A stretch of 64,000 bases of DNA from Mycobacterium simulans (GTDB taxonomy: Bacteria > Actinomycetota > Actinomycetes > Mycobacteriales > Mycobacteriaceae): the NCBI RefSeq assembly GCF_900232995.1, contig NZ_OCVX01000003.1, positions 481,286 to 545,285 of the forward strand, read 5' to 3'. Under the pieces are notes generated by a model. That model was not told the DNA's origin. It saw nothing but the letters and a program-made list of their open reading frames with translations, and searched no databases. This document shows, one piece after another, positions 10,448 to 24,197 of the stretch. Positions within the stretch are counted from its first letter, which is position 1, and every line of letters starts with the position of its first letter. The translations under genes and the position numbers were made by a program.

Positions 10448-11929
10448 CTACGACACCCGGGTGCGATGGCGCTTGTCATGGGGTGTGACGCCGTTGGCGC
10501 CTCCGATTGACTCCGCGTAGCTGCCCACCGCGAACGCCACTCCTGAGCCCATTACGGCCAATGCTTCCCGGTTGATGTTTTCGATGGTGTCACGAACGCT
10601 CTGGTAGTTGGGGTCGAACCAAACGCCAGTCTGACCGCCCCAGAGCCGCGCCTGCACAACGGTTTTCGGTTGCGAAGCGCCGGTGGTCAGGCCCCCGATC
10701 GGCACACCGGCGACGAGAAAGGGATGGTAGGCGACCCTGGAGTTCAGCGGCATGTCGGCGGGGCGCTTGCCGGCCAGGTTCAAATAGCCGGCCAGGGTGC
10801 GCTCGATGCCGGCCGAACCTTCCGGCACGTCCGCAGCAGCCACACCCGGTCCGGCCGGACCGGATTGGTCGCCGTCGTCGGTGAAAAAGCCCGCGTTCGC
10901 CGACCCGAGCATGTCGAAGTTCAGGTACAGCGCGATGTCGTTGAGCTGTTTGTTGTCCAGGCCGAACACGTAGTCCATGGAACCGTTGAGCCCGTTCTCC
11001 TGGCCTCCCCAGAACGCGAACCGCACCGCATTGGCCACCGGCGGCAACGGACCCAACTGCAGAGCCGTTTCCAGCACCGCGGCCACGCCGGACCCGCCGT
11101 CGTTGATGCCGGGGCTCTCACGTGGGCTGGCGAGATGCGCGCCCACCGTAATCACCTCATGGGGGGCGCCGGTCTTGGTCTGCGCCAGCACGTTTCGCGA
11201 TGTGATCTTGACGTTCTCGGCGTCCAGCACCAGGCGCACCGGCGCGGTAGCGCGCCCCAGCGCGGCTGCCGCGTTGGCGCCGACCACCGCGACCGGCACG
11301 GTCAGCTGGTTGTAGTAGCCAGGGTTGAACAACGTGGGTGGGGCTCCCTGATTGCTGGCCTGGCTGACCACGATCAGCGCCGCCGCGCCCTTGGCAACCG
11401 CGCTGTTCTGTTTGTCGACCACCGAGCAGCGGGTGTCATCGACGACCGCTATGGCACCCGTTGGTAGCACGGACTGGTAATCGCCCGCAGTGCATCCGGC
11501 TGGCCGTGCGGGCCGGACCACCTGGCCCGTCAGGCCCCCGGGAGGTGTTCGGACCAGCAGCGACGCCTGGTCAACGGAATAGCCGCGTCCGGCGACCGTC
11601 AGCGTCGGCTTACCCGGCGACCCCGGGTACAGCCGTTCGAACTCCTGCGTCGTCACATCAAATCCCCTGCTGCGCAGCGCTTTCGCCACGTACTCAACGG
11701 TGGCGTCGTAGCCAGGCGTGCCGTCGGCCCGATTCCCCTTGTTGCCGTTGGCGATCGCCTGCAGCGCACGCAGATGTGTGAACATGCCGTCCGCGGTCAC
11801 CTTTACCGAGAGCGTTCGGCCGAAGTCCGGCGCCGCTGCCGGCGGTGCCGGCTGATGCGTCGTTGAGCATCCCACCAACAGGCAGGTCAGCAGCGCCGCC
11901 CCCAGCCCCCGAACCATGGCGGGCGTCAT
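10448..11929 (-). CDS. LpqL paralogue, lipoprotein of the M28 peptidase family with altered active site
   Basis: ATG 11929 (MTPAMVRGLGAALL) overlaps the lpqL stop by 4 bp and gives a lipoprotein signal with lipobox LLVGC; the product has 493 residues. PA-domain and M28 peptidase regions align with the adjacent LpqL along the whole length. Several M28 active-site positions differ. The HxD motif reads GAHLAS (Asp to Ala). The Glu-Glu pair reads WGGQENG, so the catalytic base is Gln. The last metal ligand region reads NYQSVRDT where LpqL has NYHQKGDT, so His is replaced by Gln. The bridging Asp in GINDGGSG and the Asp in NFDM are kept. It is probably a non-catalytic or changed-function paralogue made by tandem duplication. 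I do not recall this second copy in H37Rv. Confidence 0.85.
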   Translation of the reverse strand: MTPAMVRGLGAALLTCLLVGCSTTHQPAPPAAAPDFGRTLSVKVTADGMFTHLRALQAIANGNKGNRADGTPGYDATVEYVAKALRSRGFDVTTQEFERLYPGSPGKPTLTVAGRGYSVDQASLLVRTPPGGLTGQVVRPARPAGCTAGDYQSVLPTGAIAVVDDTRCSVVDKQNSAVAKGAAALIVVSQASNQGAPPTLFNPGYYNQLTVPVAVVGANAAAALGRATAPVRLVLDAENVKITSRNVLAQTKTGAPHEVITVGAHLASPRESPGINDGGSGVAAVLETALQLGPLPPVANAVRFAFWGGQENGLNGSMDYVFGLDNKQLNDIALYLNFDMLGSANAGFFTDDGDQSGPAGPGVAAADVPEGSAGIERTLAGYLNLAGKRPADMPLNSRVAYHPFLVAGVPIGGLTTGASQPKTVVQARLWGGQTGVWFDPNYQSVRDTIENINREALAVMGSGVAFAVGSYAESIGGANGVTPHDKRHRTRVS

Positions 11930-13428
11930 GGTTTGGTGAGCACGTGGCGGGTGCGGTCCTCCATGATCGGAACACCATTGCGGCCACTCAGGTCCTGCGC
12001 GTACAGGCCAACCGCGTAGGCGACGCCGCTTCCTTGGATGGCCAGCGAGGTGCGGTCGATGTGTTCGAGGGTGTCGCCCTTCTGGTGATAGTTCGGATCG
12101 AACGGCTGATCCGCGGTCCCGCCCCACAGCTTGGCCTGCTCGTCGGTCATTTTGACCTCCGCGCCGGAGAACAGCCCACCCGACGGGATTCCCGCCAGGG
12201 TGAACCCGTCGTAATCGGAACGACCGTCGAACGACGTGTCCTGCGGGGTCTTGCCGGCCATCTTCAGATAGGCGGCCAGCGTGCGTTCGATGCCGGCGGA
12301 GCCTTCGGGCACCACCGGTTGGCCGCGCGCATCCATTGGCAACGACTGATCACCGTCATAGGTGAAGTAGCCGGGATTTGGCGATGCCAGCATGTCGAAG
12401 TTCAGATACAGGGCGATGTTCTTGAGAGCGTCGAGATTCAGCGACTCGACGTAGTTGCGCGAACCGATTAGCCCGAGTTCCTCGGCGCCCCAGAAGCCGA
12501 ACCGCACCGCGTTACGCACGTGCGGTGAGTTACCCAGCTGCACTGCGGTTTCCAGAATCGCGGCCACCCCGGAGCCATTGTCGTTGATGCCCGGTCCTTC
12601 TGGAACACTGTCCAAATGTGCGCCCGCCATCACCACGTCTGTGGGTGACCCCGTCTTGGTTTGCGCGATCACGTTGCGGGCCTTGAAACTCTGGGTGCTC
12701 GCCGTGAGCTTGATGGTGGTTGGTCCGGACTTGCCCCGGAGCTGAATACCGACAGACTTGGTGACACTGACCACCGGGATCTTGACGTCGGTGTTTGCCC
12801 CCAGCGTGCCGCCCATCGATTGCTCGTCGACATTGTCGGCGATGATCAACGCCGCGACACCGCGCTGCGCCGCAGCATCCTCTTTCTGAGCGAACTGGCA
12901 GTTGCCACGATCAACCAGCACCACCGCGCCTTGCACTGGCAGATTGTCGTAGTCGCTGGGCGTGCAGCCCGGGCTGTCGTCGGCGGGTGCGACCACCAAC
13001 TGCCCGGTCACGCCGTCCGGCGGGGTACCGAGGCTGTACTCCAGGGCGCGCGCCTCGGCAGTCAGACCGCCAACGGCCACCGAACCCTTTTCGGCGTGAA
13101 ACACGCGGGCCGAAAACTCAGGGGTTTGGACGTCAAAACCATTGTTGCGCAATGTGTTTACCACATAGTCCACACTGGCTTCATAGCCGGGAGTGCCAAC
13201 CGCCCGGGTCCCGTTGTTCGCGTTGGCGATGTCTTGAAGCTTCGACAAGTGCGCCATCATCGCGTCTGCGCTCACCTTATTGCGCAACGTCATGGCGAAC
13301 TCAGCCGCGGCGGGGTTGCTGGAAGCCGGCTTCGACTGAGTCCGCCAATGAACACACCCCGTTGCCAGGAACGCAACGACCACGGCCACGGCAAGCACCG
13401 CCGGGAACATCTTTGATTTGTGCACCAT
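11926..13428 (-). CDS. lpqL: Lipoprotein aminopeptidase LpqL (M28 family)
   Basis: The 500-residue protein starts MVHKSKMFPAVLAVAVVVAF with lipobox LATGC, so the mature protein is lipid-anchored outside the membrane. A PA-type insert (about residues 120-230) precedes an M28 zinc aminopeptidase domain. Expected active-site motifs are complete: GAHLDS (His ligand and Asp), GINDNGSG (bridging Asp), WGAEELG (catalytic Glu and ligand Glu), NFDM (Asp) and NYHQKGDT (His). Length and sequence agree with Rv0418 of H37Rv as remembered. The 3' end overlaps the start of its paralogue as ATGA, so the two are co-translated. A strong hairpin at 13471-13508 separates it from the upstream DUF2752 gene. Confidence 0.93.
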   Translation of the reverse strand: MVHKSKMFPAVLAVAVVVAFLATGCVHWRTQSKPASSNPAAAEFAMTLRNKVSADAMMAHLSKLQDIANANNGTRAVGTPGYEASVDYVVNTLRNNGFDVQTPEFSARVFHAEKGSVAVGGLTAEARALEYSLGTPPDGVTGQLVVAPADDSPGCTPSDYDNLPVQGAVVLVDRGNCQFAQKEDAAAQRGVAALIIADNVDEQSMGGTLGANTDVKIPVVSVTKSVGIQLRGKSGPTTIKLTASTQSFKARNVIAQTKTGSPTDVVMAGAHLDSVPEGPGINDNGSGVAAILETAVQLGNSPHVRNAVRFGFWGAEELGLIGSRNYVESLNLDALKNIALYLNFDMLASPNPGYFTYDGDQSLPMDARGQPVVPEGSAGIERTLAAYLKMAGKTPQDTSFDGRSDYDGFTLAGIPSGGLFSGAEVKMTDEQAKLWGGTADQPFDPNYHQKGDTLEHIDRTSLAIQGSGVAYAVGLYAQDLSGRNGVPIMEDRTRHVLTKP

Positions 13429-13470
13429 CGCGCTCAGACTAGCTCAGATTAGAAGCGGGCTCCTGAAGTA

Positions 13471-13508
13471 GCGAAAGCCGCATCCGCACAAGCGAATGCG
13501 GCTTTCGC
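13471..13508 (-). terminator. 13-bp perfect hairpin between the DUF2752 gene and lpqL
   Basis: GCGAAAGCCGCAT at 13471-13483 and its exact complement at 13496-13508 flank a 12-nt loop. The hairpin lies just 3' of the DUF2752 gene (minus strand, stop at 13525) and before the lpqL start at 13428. No U-run follows on the minus strand, as is common for mycobacterial terminators. The position supports termination after the DUF2752 gene. Confidence 0.72.
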
Positions 13509-13524
13509 ATCACAGCGACCAAAT

Positions 13525-13950
13525 TCAGACAAACAGCGTGGTGAATGGCGCAACGGGGATGTTGCGCACCACAAACCAAGCCAGCACCAGCGCCAGGGCC
13601 ACTACTGCCGCCCAGCGGCGATGCTGCCAACTCCCGATTCGTCGGCCTACCAAACGCCCATAGGTCCAAGCCAGGTAGGCCCACACCAACAGCGCCACCG
13701 CCGCCAGGCCAAGAGCGTTAAACCTGACAGCCGCCAAAAGGTTGCCGTGCATAAGGCTGTACAGCATTCGAAGGCTGCCACACCCAGGGCAATCGATTCC
13801 CAGCAGAGCCTTGGTGGGACATACCGGCAGTGGGCCGTTCGGGGTTGTCGGATCACCCACCCAGATGGCGGCGCATACCAATGTCGTGGACGCGGCCACC
13901 AGCAGTGGCGCACCCAAACTCAGCGGCGCCGACCCTTGGCGGGTCACCAT
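13525..13950 (-). CDS. DUF2752 membrane protein
   Basis: The 141-residue protein has three hydrophobic helices, at about residues 12-32, 66-94 and 112-132. Between the first two is the DUF2752 signature, CPTKALLGIDCPGCGSLRML, with the conserved GxxCPGCG..R pattern, followed by a second conserved block, HGNLLAAVRFN. The function of DUF2752 is unknown. It lies 14 bp downstream of the CD225-type gene, so the two are probably co-transcribed, and such DUF2752 and CD225 neighbours are common in actinobacteria. The start used is ATG or GTG at 13950, giving MVTRQGSAPLSL. Confidence 0.82.
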   Translation of the reverse strand: MVTRQGSAPLSLGAPLLVAASTTLVCAAIWVGDPTTPNGPLPVCPTKALLGIDCPGCGSLRMLYSLMHGNLLAAVRFNALGLAAVALLVWAYLAWTYGRLVGRRIGSWQHRRWAAVVALALVLAWFVVRNIPVAPFTTLFV

Positions 13951-13964
13951 CAGCTCACCCAGGC

Positions 13965-14297
13965 TTAGTACATCGTGGTGAGCATCATCGCCGCGCTCTC
14001 AGTCCCGGCGTTGAGGGCACCCACCGCCAACAAAATGCCGTAGATGACGAATACGATCACGCCTGCGACGGCCGACCAGATCACGAACTTCTTGGCGGAA
14101 TCGGCCGAAGCCTGAGCTTCCGCATAACGACCCTGCGCCCACAACCCGTTGACCTGGGTGGACTTGACAATCGCAACGATGCCAAGGGGAAGGCAGCAGA
14201 ACAACGTCACCAGAATTGACCAGACCAAGTAATTGTCAGGTTGTTGGCCGGCGGGCGGCTGCTGCGGCGGGTAACCGGGAGGTGGTGGTTGTGTCAT
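13965..14297 (-). CDS. CD225/dispanin family membrane protein
   Basis: ATG 14297 is preferred over the TTG at 14312 because TGGAGAA, a good ribosome binding site, lies just before it. The 110-residue product opens with a Pro/Gln-rich cytosolic segment (MTQPPPPGYPPQQPP). The CD225 block follows: LVWSILVTLFCCLPLGIVAI as a partly embedded helix with the paired Cys, KSTQVNGLWAQGRYAEAQ as the amphipathic loop, and a second helix at about residues 72-95. Bacterial members of this family have no agreed function. It forms a likely operon with the DUF2752 gene downstream. Confidence 0.83.
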   Translation of the reverse strand: MTQPPPPGYPPQQPPAGQQPDNYLVWSILVTLFCCLPLGIVAIVKSTQVNGLWAQGRYAEAQASADSAKKFVIWSAVAGVIVFVIYGILLAVGALNAGTESAAMMLTTMY

Positions 14298-14632
14298 GGA
14301 TTCTCCAGTCAAATGAAGTTAGCTGGCGTGAAGCGGTGCTTACCATACCGGAGCGGCGTCGCGACGGCATCACCAACCGGAAAATCGCACTTGTGCATGT
14401 TAACCATCACTTACGCGATCACCACGTCTATGATGCGCCGACGCCTAGCGGCCCATTAAAGACGCATTGCTGCATAGACAGACAATTTCTAGCGGAATAT
14501 GTTGCATATCCGACAAATAGCGCTGTAGCACCTTTATTAGTAAGTAGCTCTAGTTTTCTGGCGAATGACAGAAATAGACTCCTGGATGTCAGCGCTGCTG
14601 CACCGTCGGTCCGACAACCGTAAGGAGTAAGG
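14298..14632. other. 335-bp AT-enriched intergenic region with near-palindrome
   Basis: This spacer separates divergent genes and must carry promoters for both. It is clearly more AT-rich than its neighbours, mainly from 14450 to 14590. ATATG-TTG-CATAT at 14497-14509 is an exact inverted repeat, within GGAATATGTTGCATATCC. The ribosome binding site AAGGAG at about 14621 serves the secreted-protein gene. No credible coding frame was found here. Confidence 0.6.
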
Positions 14633-15154
14633 ATGTCTCACCTCACCAACGCGTTGCGAGCCGCGACGGCTGCAGCGCTAATGGGCAGCTTTGCCTGCCT
14701 AGGTACAGCCACCGCAATCGCGGACCCCACCGGCAACTCGTCGGATGTCAACACACTCGCCGCGTCGCTGTCGAAGGGCTACGGCCTCAACAATTGCACC
14801 GCACAGTCAATCAGCGCTGGTGAACTCGCCGCGCTTTCGTGCGGACAGAGCCCGGACTCAGCCGGACCAGTTCAAGCCAAGTACATCCTCTTCGCCAACG
14901 CCGACGACATGAACGGCTCATTCAAAGCCAGCATCAAGGACGAAACCCTGACCGCATGCGGCGACAGCGGCCAATCACCGACCACCTGGCACCAGGGCAG
15001 CGCCGGTTCCACCGCCGGACAGGTGGCGTGCGGGACCTATCAGGGTGCCGCCGAGATCATCTGGACCACCGACGCTAAGAACGTCCTCAGCTACATCCGC
15101 GCATCCAACACCGACGTCCCCGCGCTCTACCAGTGGTGGCGTACTAACGGCTGA
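14633..15154 (+). CDS. Small secreted protein with signal peptide and four mature cysteines
   Basis: ATG 14633 follows the ribosome binding site AAGGAGTAAGG. The first 30 residues form a Sec signal peptide ending ATAIA before DPTGNS. The mature part, about 143 residues, has four cysteines (NNC, LSCGQ, TACGDS, VACGTY) that could form two disulfides, and ends in DVPALYQWWRTNG. Similar Cys-containing domains occur as free secreted proteins and as the extracellular part of some mycobacterial serine/threonine kinases (family memory, not checked). The function is unknown. It sits alone, between an AT-rich promoter region and a terminator-like repeat. Confidence 0.75.
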   Translation: MSHLTNALRAATAAALMGSFACLGTATAIADPTGNSSDVNTLAASLSKGYGLNNCTAQSISAGELAALSCGQSPDSAGPVQAKYILFANADDMNGSFKASIKDETLTACGDSGQSPTTWHQGSAGSTAGQVACGTYQGAAEIIWTTDAKNVLSYIRASNTDVPALYQWWRTNG

Positions 15155-15177
15155 AGTCACTCGTAGTCCTCGAGATC

Positions 15178-15251
15178 GAGTGTGAGCTCAGGGCTTTCAG
15201 CGTGTATCCAGGGCCGGATCCGGCCGGTTTTCGCGCCCACAGTTCACGCTC
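15178..15251. repeat. Dispersed GAGTGTG element, copy 1, between convergent genes
   Basis: GAGTGTGAG (15178) and GCGTGTATCCAGGG (15200) are followed by the palindrome GGCCGGATCCGGCC (15212-15225) and an inverted TTCACGCTC (15243-15251). The same plan, with 21-22 bp between the first two boxes and CCAGGG after the second, recurs at 24104-24197. It lies between two convergent 3' ends, which suits a bidirectional terminator or a palindromic intergenic repeat. Confidence 0.5.
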
Positions 15252-15296
15252 AGAACCCAGGATTCACGCCAGATCGACTTGAAGGCTACAACGCCT

Positions 15297-17008
<1,712 letters not shown>

Positions 17009-17012
<4 letters not shown>

Positions 17013-18016
17013 GAGTGCACTCCCACCGGAACGAGTTCGGACACGATCTGTTCGGCGGTCCACGGCGCCAACAGAAAACCCGATCGGCCGTGGCCCGCGG
17101 CCACCAACGTCCGTGCGTCCAGGCGCTGCACAAACGGCAGGTTATCGGGTGTCATCGGGCGCAGCCCGGCGGCGCACTCGGCCAGTTCGTACTCACCCAG
17201 CGCCGGCACCACTGCGCACGCATCGTCGAGCAGGTCACGGACTCCCGATACGACGGGCGTAGTGTCGCGGCCATGTTCGTACTGGGTGGCGCCGACGACC
17301 ACGCCGTCGGATCGCGGCACCAGGTACACCTGCCGTCCATGCACCCGGGCTCGAATGACCCGCTGCAGCAACGGCATACACCCCTTCCGCCAGCGCAGCC
17401 GCAGCACTTCGCCTTTCACCGGGCGCACCGGTAGGCCGGGCCACAACGCTGGCGCGTCAATGCCGTTGGCGATTACCACCGCGTCGCCTTCGATCCCTGC
17501 CAGGTCGGCCACCTGCGCCGCCCACTGAATGCCCAGCCGTTCGCACTCCAGGCTCAACGCGTCGAGCACGGCGCGGTTGTCGACAGCCAGTTCGGTGGGC
17601 GCCCGGAAGCCGTGCCGAATGCCCTGTGCCAGCAGGGGTTCGACATCGCGCGCAGCCGACTCCCAGACCACCGGGTGGCCCTGATCGGACAACCAATCCG
17701 CGACGGTACGCAGGTCGTTTACGTCGGCCGCATCGACGGCCACCGCCAACGACTCACGTGCGGTGACCACCTGCGGTGGCAGACCATCCAGATAGCCACC
17801 CTCGCGCCACAGCCGCAGCGACTCCAGACCCAGCCGCAACAACCGTTCCTCACCCGGCCAGGCTTCGCTGTGCGGTGCCAGCATGCCGCCCGCGACCCAG
17901 GACGCGCCCCGCTCGTTGCTTCGGTGCACCCGCACCGACCAACCGGCTTGGGCCGCTCGGCGCGCCACCGACAGCCCGATGATGCCGCCGCCTATGACGG
18001 CCAGCGCATTCGACAT
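17009..18016 (-). CDS. thiO: Glycine oxidase ThiO
   Basis: ThiO is an FAD enzyme of the DAO family that oxidises glycine to dehydroglycine for ThiG. The 335-residue protein begins with the dinucleotide-binding motif AVIGGGIIGLSVARRAAQAG. Later family blocks include GGMLAPHSEAWPGEERLLRLG, RPVKGEVLRLR, VYLVPRSDGVVVGATQYEHG, CAAGLRPMTPDNLPFV and, near the C terminus, AAGHGRSGFLLAPWTAEQI. It is the first gene of the minus-strand thiO-thiS-thiG-hydrolase operon and is preceded by a TPP riboswitch. It diverges from thiE across a 142-bp gap. Confidence 0.95.
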
Positions 18017-18021
18017 CGTCC

Positions 18022-18109
18022 GCTCCCTTCGCCGGCATGACCCGGATCAGGTGTGACGGTCAGGGCAGGATGTGTGCCCACTCTCAGCCCCGCTCCCGGG
18101 ACTCCCGTG
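18022..18109 (-). promoter_or_regulatory. TPP riboswitch upstream of thiO
   Basis: Read on the minus strand, the element runs from CACGGGAGTCCCGGGAGCGG through GGGCTGAGAGTGGG (thi-box core) to ACACCTGATCCGGGTCATGC and CGGCGAAGGGAGCGG, ending six bases before the thiO ATG. The order and motifs match the TPP aptamer. The Shine-Dalgarno lies in its 3' end, so control is probably at translation initiation, as for thiC. Confidence 0.93.
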
Positions 18110-18158
18110 TGTTTCTCAGCGTCCACGCTAGCGCGCTAACCCGGATAACGTCAGTGAT

Positions 18159-18827
18159 GTGCACCAACCTGCCAGCCGTCTCTGCACCGCAAGGCTGTAC
18201 CTGTGCACCGACGCCCGTCGCGAGCGTGGCGACTTGGCCGAGTTCGCCGACGCGGCCCTGGTCGGCGGTGTCGACATCATCCAGCTGCGCGACAATGGTT
18301 TGGCCGGAGAGCGGCGGTTCGGCCAGCTGGGGGCGGGCGACGAGCTGGCCGCCTGCGAGATCCTGGCGGACGCCGCCCGCCGGCACGGCGCCCTGTTCGC
18401 GGTCAACGACCGCGCCGATATCGCCCGCGCCGCCGGCGCCGACGTGCTGCACCTTGGCCAGCATGACCTGCCCCTGGAGATAGCTCGCGACATCGTCGGC
18501 CCCGATGTCGTCATCGGGCTGTCCAGTCACAACACTGAACAAGCTGCCTCGGCAGCCGGGCAAGCCGATTATTTCTGCGTCGGACCTTGCTGGCCCACGC
18601 CAACCAAACCGGGCCGCACAGCGCCGGGCCTGGACCTGGTTCGCGCCGCGGCTCAACTCGGCGGCGACAAGCCATGGTTCGCCATCGGCGGGATCGACGC
18701 CCAACGGCTGCCCGAAGTCCTTGCGGCCGGTGCCCGCCGGATCGTGGTGGTGCGGGCAATCACCGCCGCCGACGACCCACAGGCGGCGGCCGCGCAGCTC
18801 AAGTCAGCGCTTGCAGCAGCGAGCTGA
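18159..18827 (+). CDS. thiE: Thiamine-phosphate synthase ThiE
   Basis: ThiE joins hydroxymethylpyrimidine diphosphate from ThiC/ThiD to thiazole phosphate from ThiG, giving thiamine phosphate. The 222-residue TIM-barrel protein has [56 protein letters not shown] for phosphate binding, and [12 protein letters not shown]. It starts at GTG 18159 ([15 protein letters not shown]) with no strong ribosome binding site. It diverges from thiO and is not behind a riboswitch of its own that I can see. Its last 29 bp overlap the convergent mutT3 gene. Confidence 0.95.
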   Translation: MHQPASRLCTARLYLCTDARRERGDLAEFADAALVGGVDIIQLRDNGLAGERRFGQLGAGDELAACEILADAARRHGALFAVNDRADIARAAGADVLHLGQHDLPLEIARDIVGPDVVIGLSSHNTEQAASAAGQADYFCVGPCWPTPTKPGRTAPGLDLVRAAAQLGGDKPWFAIGGIDAQRLPEVLAAGARRIVVVRAITAADDPQAAAAQLKSALAAAS

Positions 18828-19479
18828 TTTGGGGACTCAGCGGCGCGTGATCCGCATCACCGGGCATGCACCAGACGAAGACTCCGGCCTCGATCTCCAT
18901 GGTCCGCGGCAGGCGCTGCCGCCGTTCGTCGGCGTGACCCAGCGGCACGGTCGCCGGAGCCGTGCGTAGCCGGTGCCAGCTGGCGGCGAAGCCGGGATGC
19001 AACGGCAGGTCGGCCACCTCGTCCTCGCCGACCCAGCGCAGCTCGGCGCTTTCCCGATTGGGCACGGTGTCAAGCAACTCGCTGGCATCGGCGACGACCG
19101 TCGTGTAGGTCCAGGAGGTGCCGCCCGGGCAGGCAGTCACTACTATCGCCCGCACCGTCAGTAGCTCGGCGTCCAGGCCAGCCTCTTCGTTCGCTTCGCG
19201 AACCGCGGTCTGCTCGGGCGTCTCATGGCTGTCGCGAGCACCACCCGGCAGACCCCAGGTGCCACCCTGATGGCTCCACACTGCTCGATGCTGCAGCAGC
19301 ACCGCGGGGGTTCCGTCGGCCCGGGGCGCCCGAAGCAGCAGGCCTGCGGAGCCATATCGGCCCCAGTAGTGGACGCCGCTGTCGGAGATCACCCATCCGT
19401 CGCCGTCGCCCCGCACGAAGACAGGATAATTCGGCGCCGGCCTGCTCAATTGCCCCAGCCTCCACACATCTGTCGGCAC
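18799..19479 (-). CDS. mutT3: Nudix hydrolase MutT3
   Basis: The 226-residue protein contains a Nudix box, [20 protein letters not shown] followed by EAG, fitting GX5EX7REUXEEXGU, which binds the metal and diphosphate. MutT3-type enzymes are annotated as oxidised-nucleotide sanitising hydrolases; the exact substrate is not established from sequence. It begins at GTG 19479 ([11 protein letters not shown]). The N terminus differs from what I recall for Rv0413, while the core ([39 protein letters not shown]) matches. It is convergent with thiE and divergent from glnX. Confidence 0.9.
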   Translation of the reverse strand: MPTDVWRLGQLSRPAPNYPVFVRGDGDGWVISDSGVHYWGRYGSAGLLLRAPRADGTPAVLLQHRAVWSHQGGTWGLPGGARDSHETPEQTAVREANEEAGLDAELLTVRAIVVTACPGGTSWTYTTVVADASELLDTVPNRESAELRWVGEDEVADLPLHPGFAASWHRLRTAPATVPLGHADERRQRLPRTMEIEAGVFVWCMPGDADHAPLSPQISSLLQALT

Positions 19480-19541
19480 ATTCTCTTAAGATTCGCTTAT
19501 AGAGGTTCGTAGGATGGCCGAAAGATGAGGTCGAAGCAGAC

Positions 19542-20860
19542 GTGACGGTTGAGCTGGCGCACCCGTCGACCGAGCCGCTGGGATTGCGCTCGCCCGCCGA
19601 ACCGGCCCATCCCCGCTGGTGGTTCGTCTCGACGACCCCCGGCCGCATCCTGACCATCGGCATCGTGTTGGCGGCCCTGGGCGTATCCAGCGCATTCGCC
19701 ACCTCGACGACGATCAACCATCGCCAGCAAGTGCTGACTACCGTTCTCGACCACACCGAGCCGCTGTCATTCGCGGCGGGACGGCTCTACACCACGCTGT
19801 CAGTAGCCGATGCCGCGGCTGCCACCGCGTTCATCGCGCAGGCTGAACCGCGCGGCGTCCGGATGCGCTACGAGCAGGCCATCACCGACGCCGCGGTGGC
19901 CGTGACTCGGGCGGCCAGCGGCCTCACCGATGAGCCGTTGGTGCAATTGCTGGGCCGGATCAACGCCGAACTGGCCGTCTATACCGGGCTGATCGAGATC
20001 GCGCGGACCAACAACCGGGCGGGTAATCCCGTCGGATCGTCATACCTGTCGGAGGCATCGGGGCTGATGCAGTCGACGATCCTGCCCGACGCGCAACAGC
20101 TGTACCAGGCGACGTCAGCGCGGGTAGACACCGAAACCACCGCGTCCACCCAGATCCCAGCGCCGGTGATCCTCGTCGTCGCCACCACGGTCGCCTTCGG
20201 CGCGTTCTCGCATCGCTGGCTAGCCCGGCGCACCAGAAGGCGCATTAACCCAGGCCTTGTCGTGGGCGCACTCGGTATTCTCGTGATGGTGGTGTGGGTC
20301 GGAACTGCGCTGACAATCTCCACAGCGGCCAGCCGCAGTGCGAAAGATACCGCGGCCGAGTCGCTCAAGACCGTCACCAACCTGGCGATCACCGCCCAGC
20401 AGGCGCGGGCCGACGAGACGTTGTCACTGATCCGGCGCGGCGACGAGGAAGTCCGTAAGCAATCCTTCTATCAGCGCATCGACGCCATGCACCACCAACT
20501 TGAGGCCTACATGGCCCGTCCCGACGCCGTAGACAAACCCGACCTGCAGGGCGCCGACCAGCTGCTGGTCCGCTGGCAGCAGGCCAACGACCGGATCAAC
20601 TCCTACATTTCGGTCGGCAACTATCGGGCAGCCACCCAGGTTGCGCTCGGCAAGGGTGAAGACGATTCCACCCCGGCATTCGACAAGCTCGACGAAGCGC
20701 TCACCAAAGCCATGGATCAAAGCCGCAACCACCTACGCCACGACGTCCTCAATGCGCATCGAGGACTGGCCGGCGCGCAGGTGGGCGGCGTGGTGCTCAG
20801 CCTGGGTGCCGCTATTGCCGTGGCCCTGGGCCTGTGGCCGAGGCTGAAAGAGTATCGGTG

Positions 20861-20861
<1 letters not shown>
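19542..20861 (+). CDS. glnX: Membrane protein GlnX of the PknG pathway
   Basis: The 439-residue protein starts at GTG 19542 (MTVELAHPSTEPLG). Four hydrophobic helices are visible, at about residues 34-55, 205-225, 232-256 and 408-432. Two helical, probably extracytoplasmic regions lie between helices 1 and 2 and between 3 and 4. In M. smegmatis and M. tuberculosis the homologue (Rv0412c) links the amino-acid-binding lipoprotein GlnH to the kinase PknG. The 3' end overlaps glnH by one base (TGATG), and glnH overlaps pknG in the same way, so the three proteins are made from one message. Confidence 0.92.
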
Positions 20862-24103
<3,242 letters not shown>

Positions 24104-24105
<2 letters not shown>

Positions 24106-24197
24106 GTGTGCGTTCTTGGCTTCGGGTGTGCGTCCAGGGTGGTCGAATCGCGATTTCTCCGCCCTCGGTACACACTCAAAGACGCAAGCGCACACTC
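24104..24197. repeat. Dispersed GAGTGTG element, copy 2, between convergent pknG and DUF559 gene
   Basis: GAGTGTGCG (24104-24112) and GGTGTGCGTCCAGGG (from 24125) on the left face ACACACTC (24170-24177) and CGCACACTC (24189-24197) on the right, making two direct and two inverted boxes. The plan matches the element at 15178-15251. The left box overlaps the pknG stop codon, and the right boxes lie at and inside the 3' end of the DUF559 gene. A bidirectional terminator role is likely. Confidence 0.55.

Noticed and set aside
13621..14219. Plus-strand frames opposite the DUF2752 and CD225 genes
   Set aside because: The minus strand encodes two proteins with diagnostic motifs and membrane helices. 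The plus-strand frames are compositional shadows.
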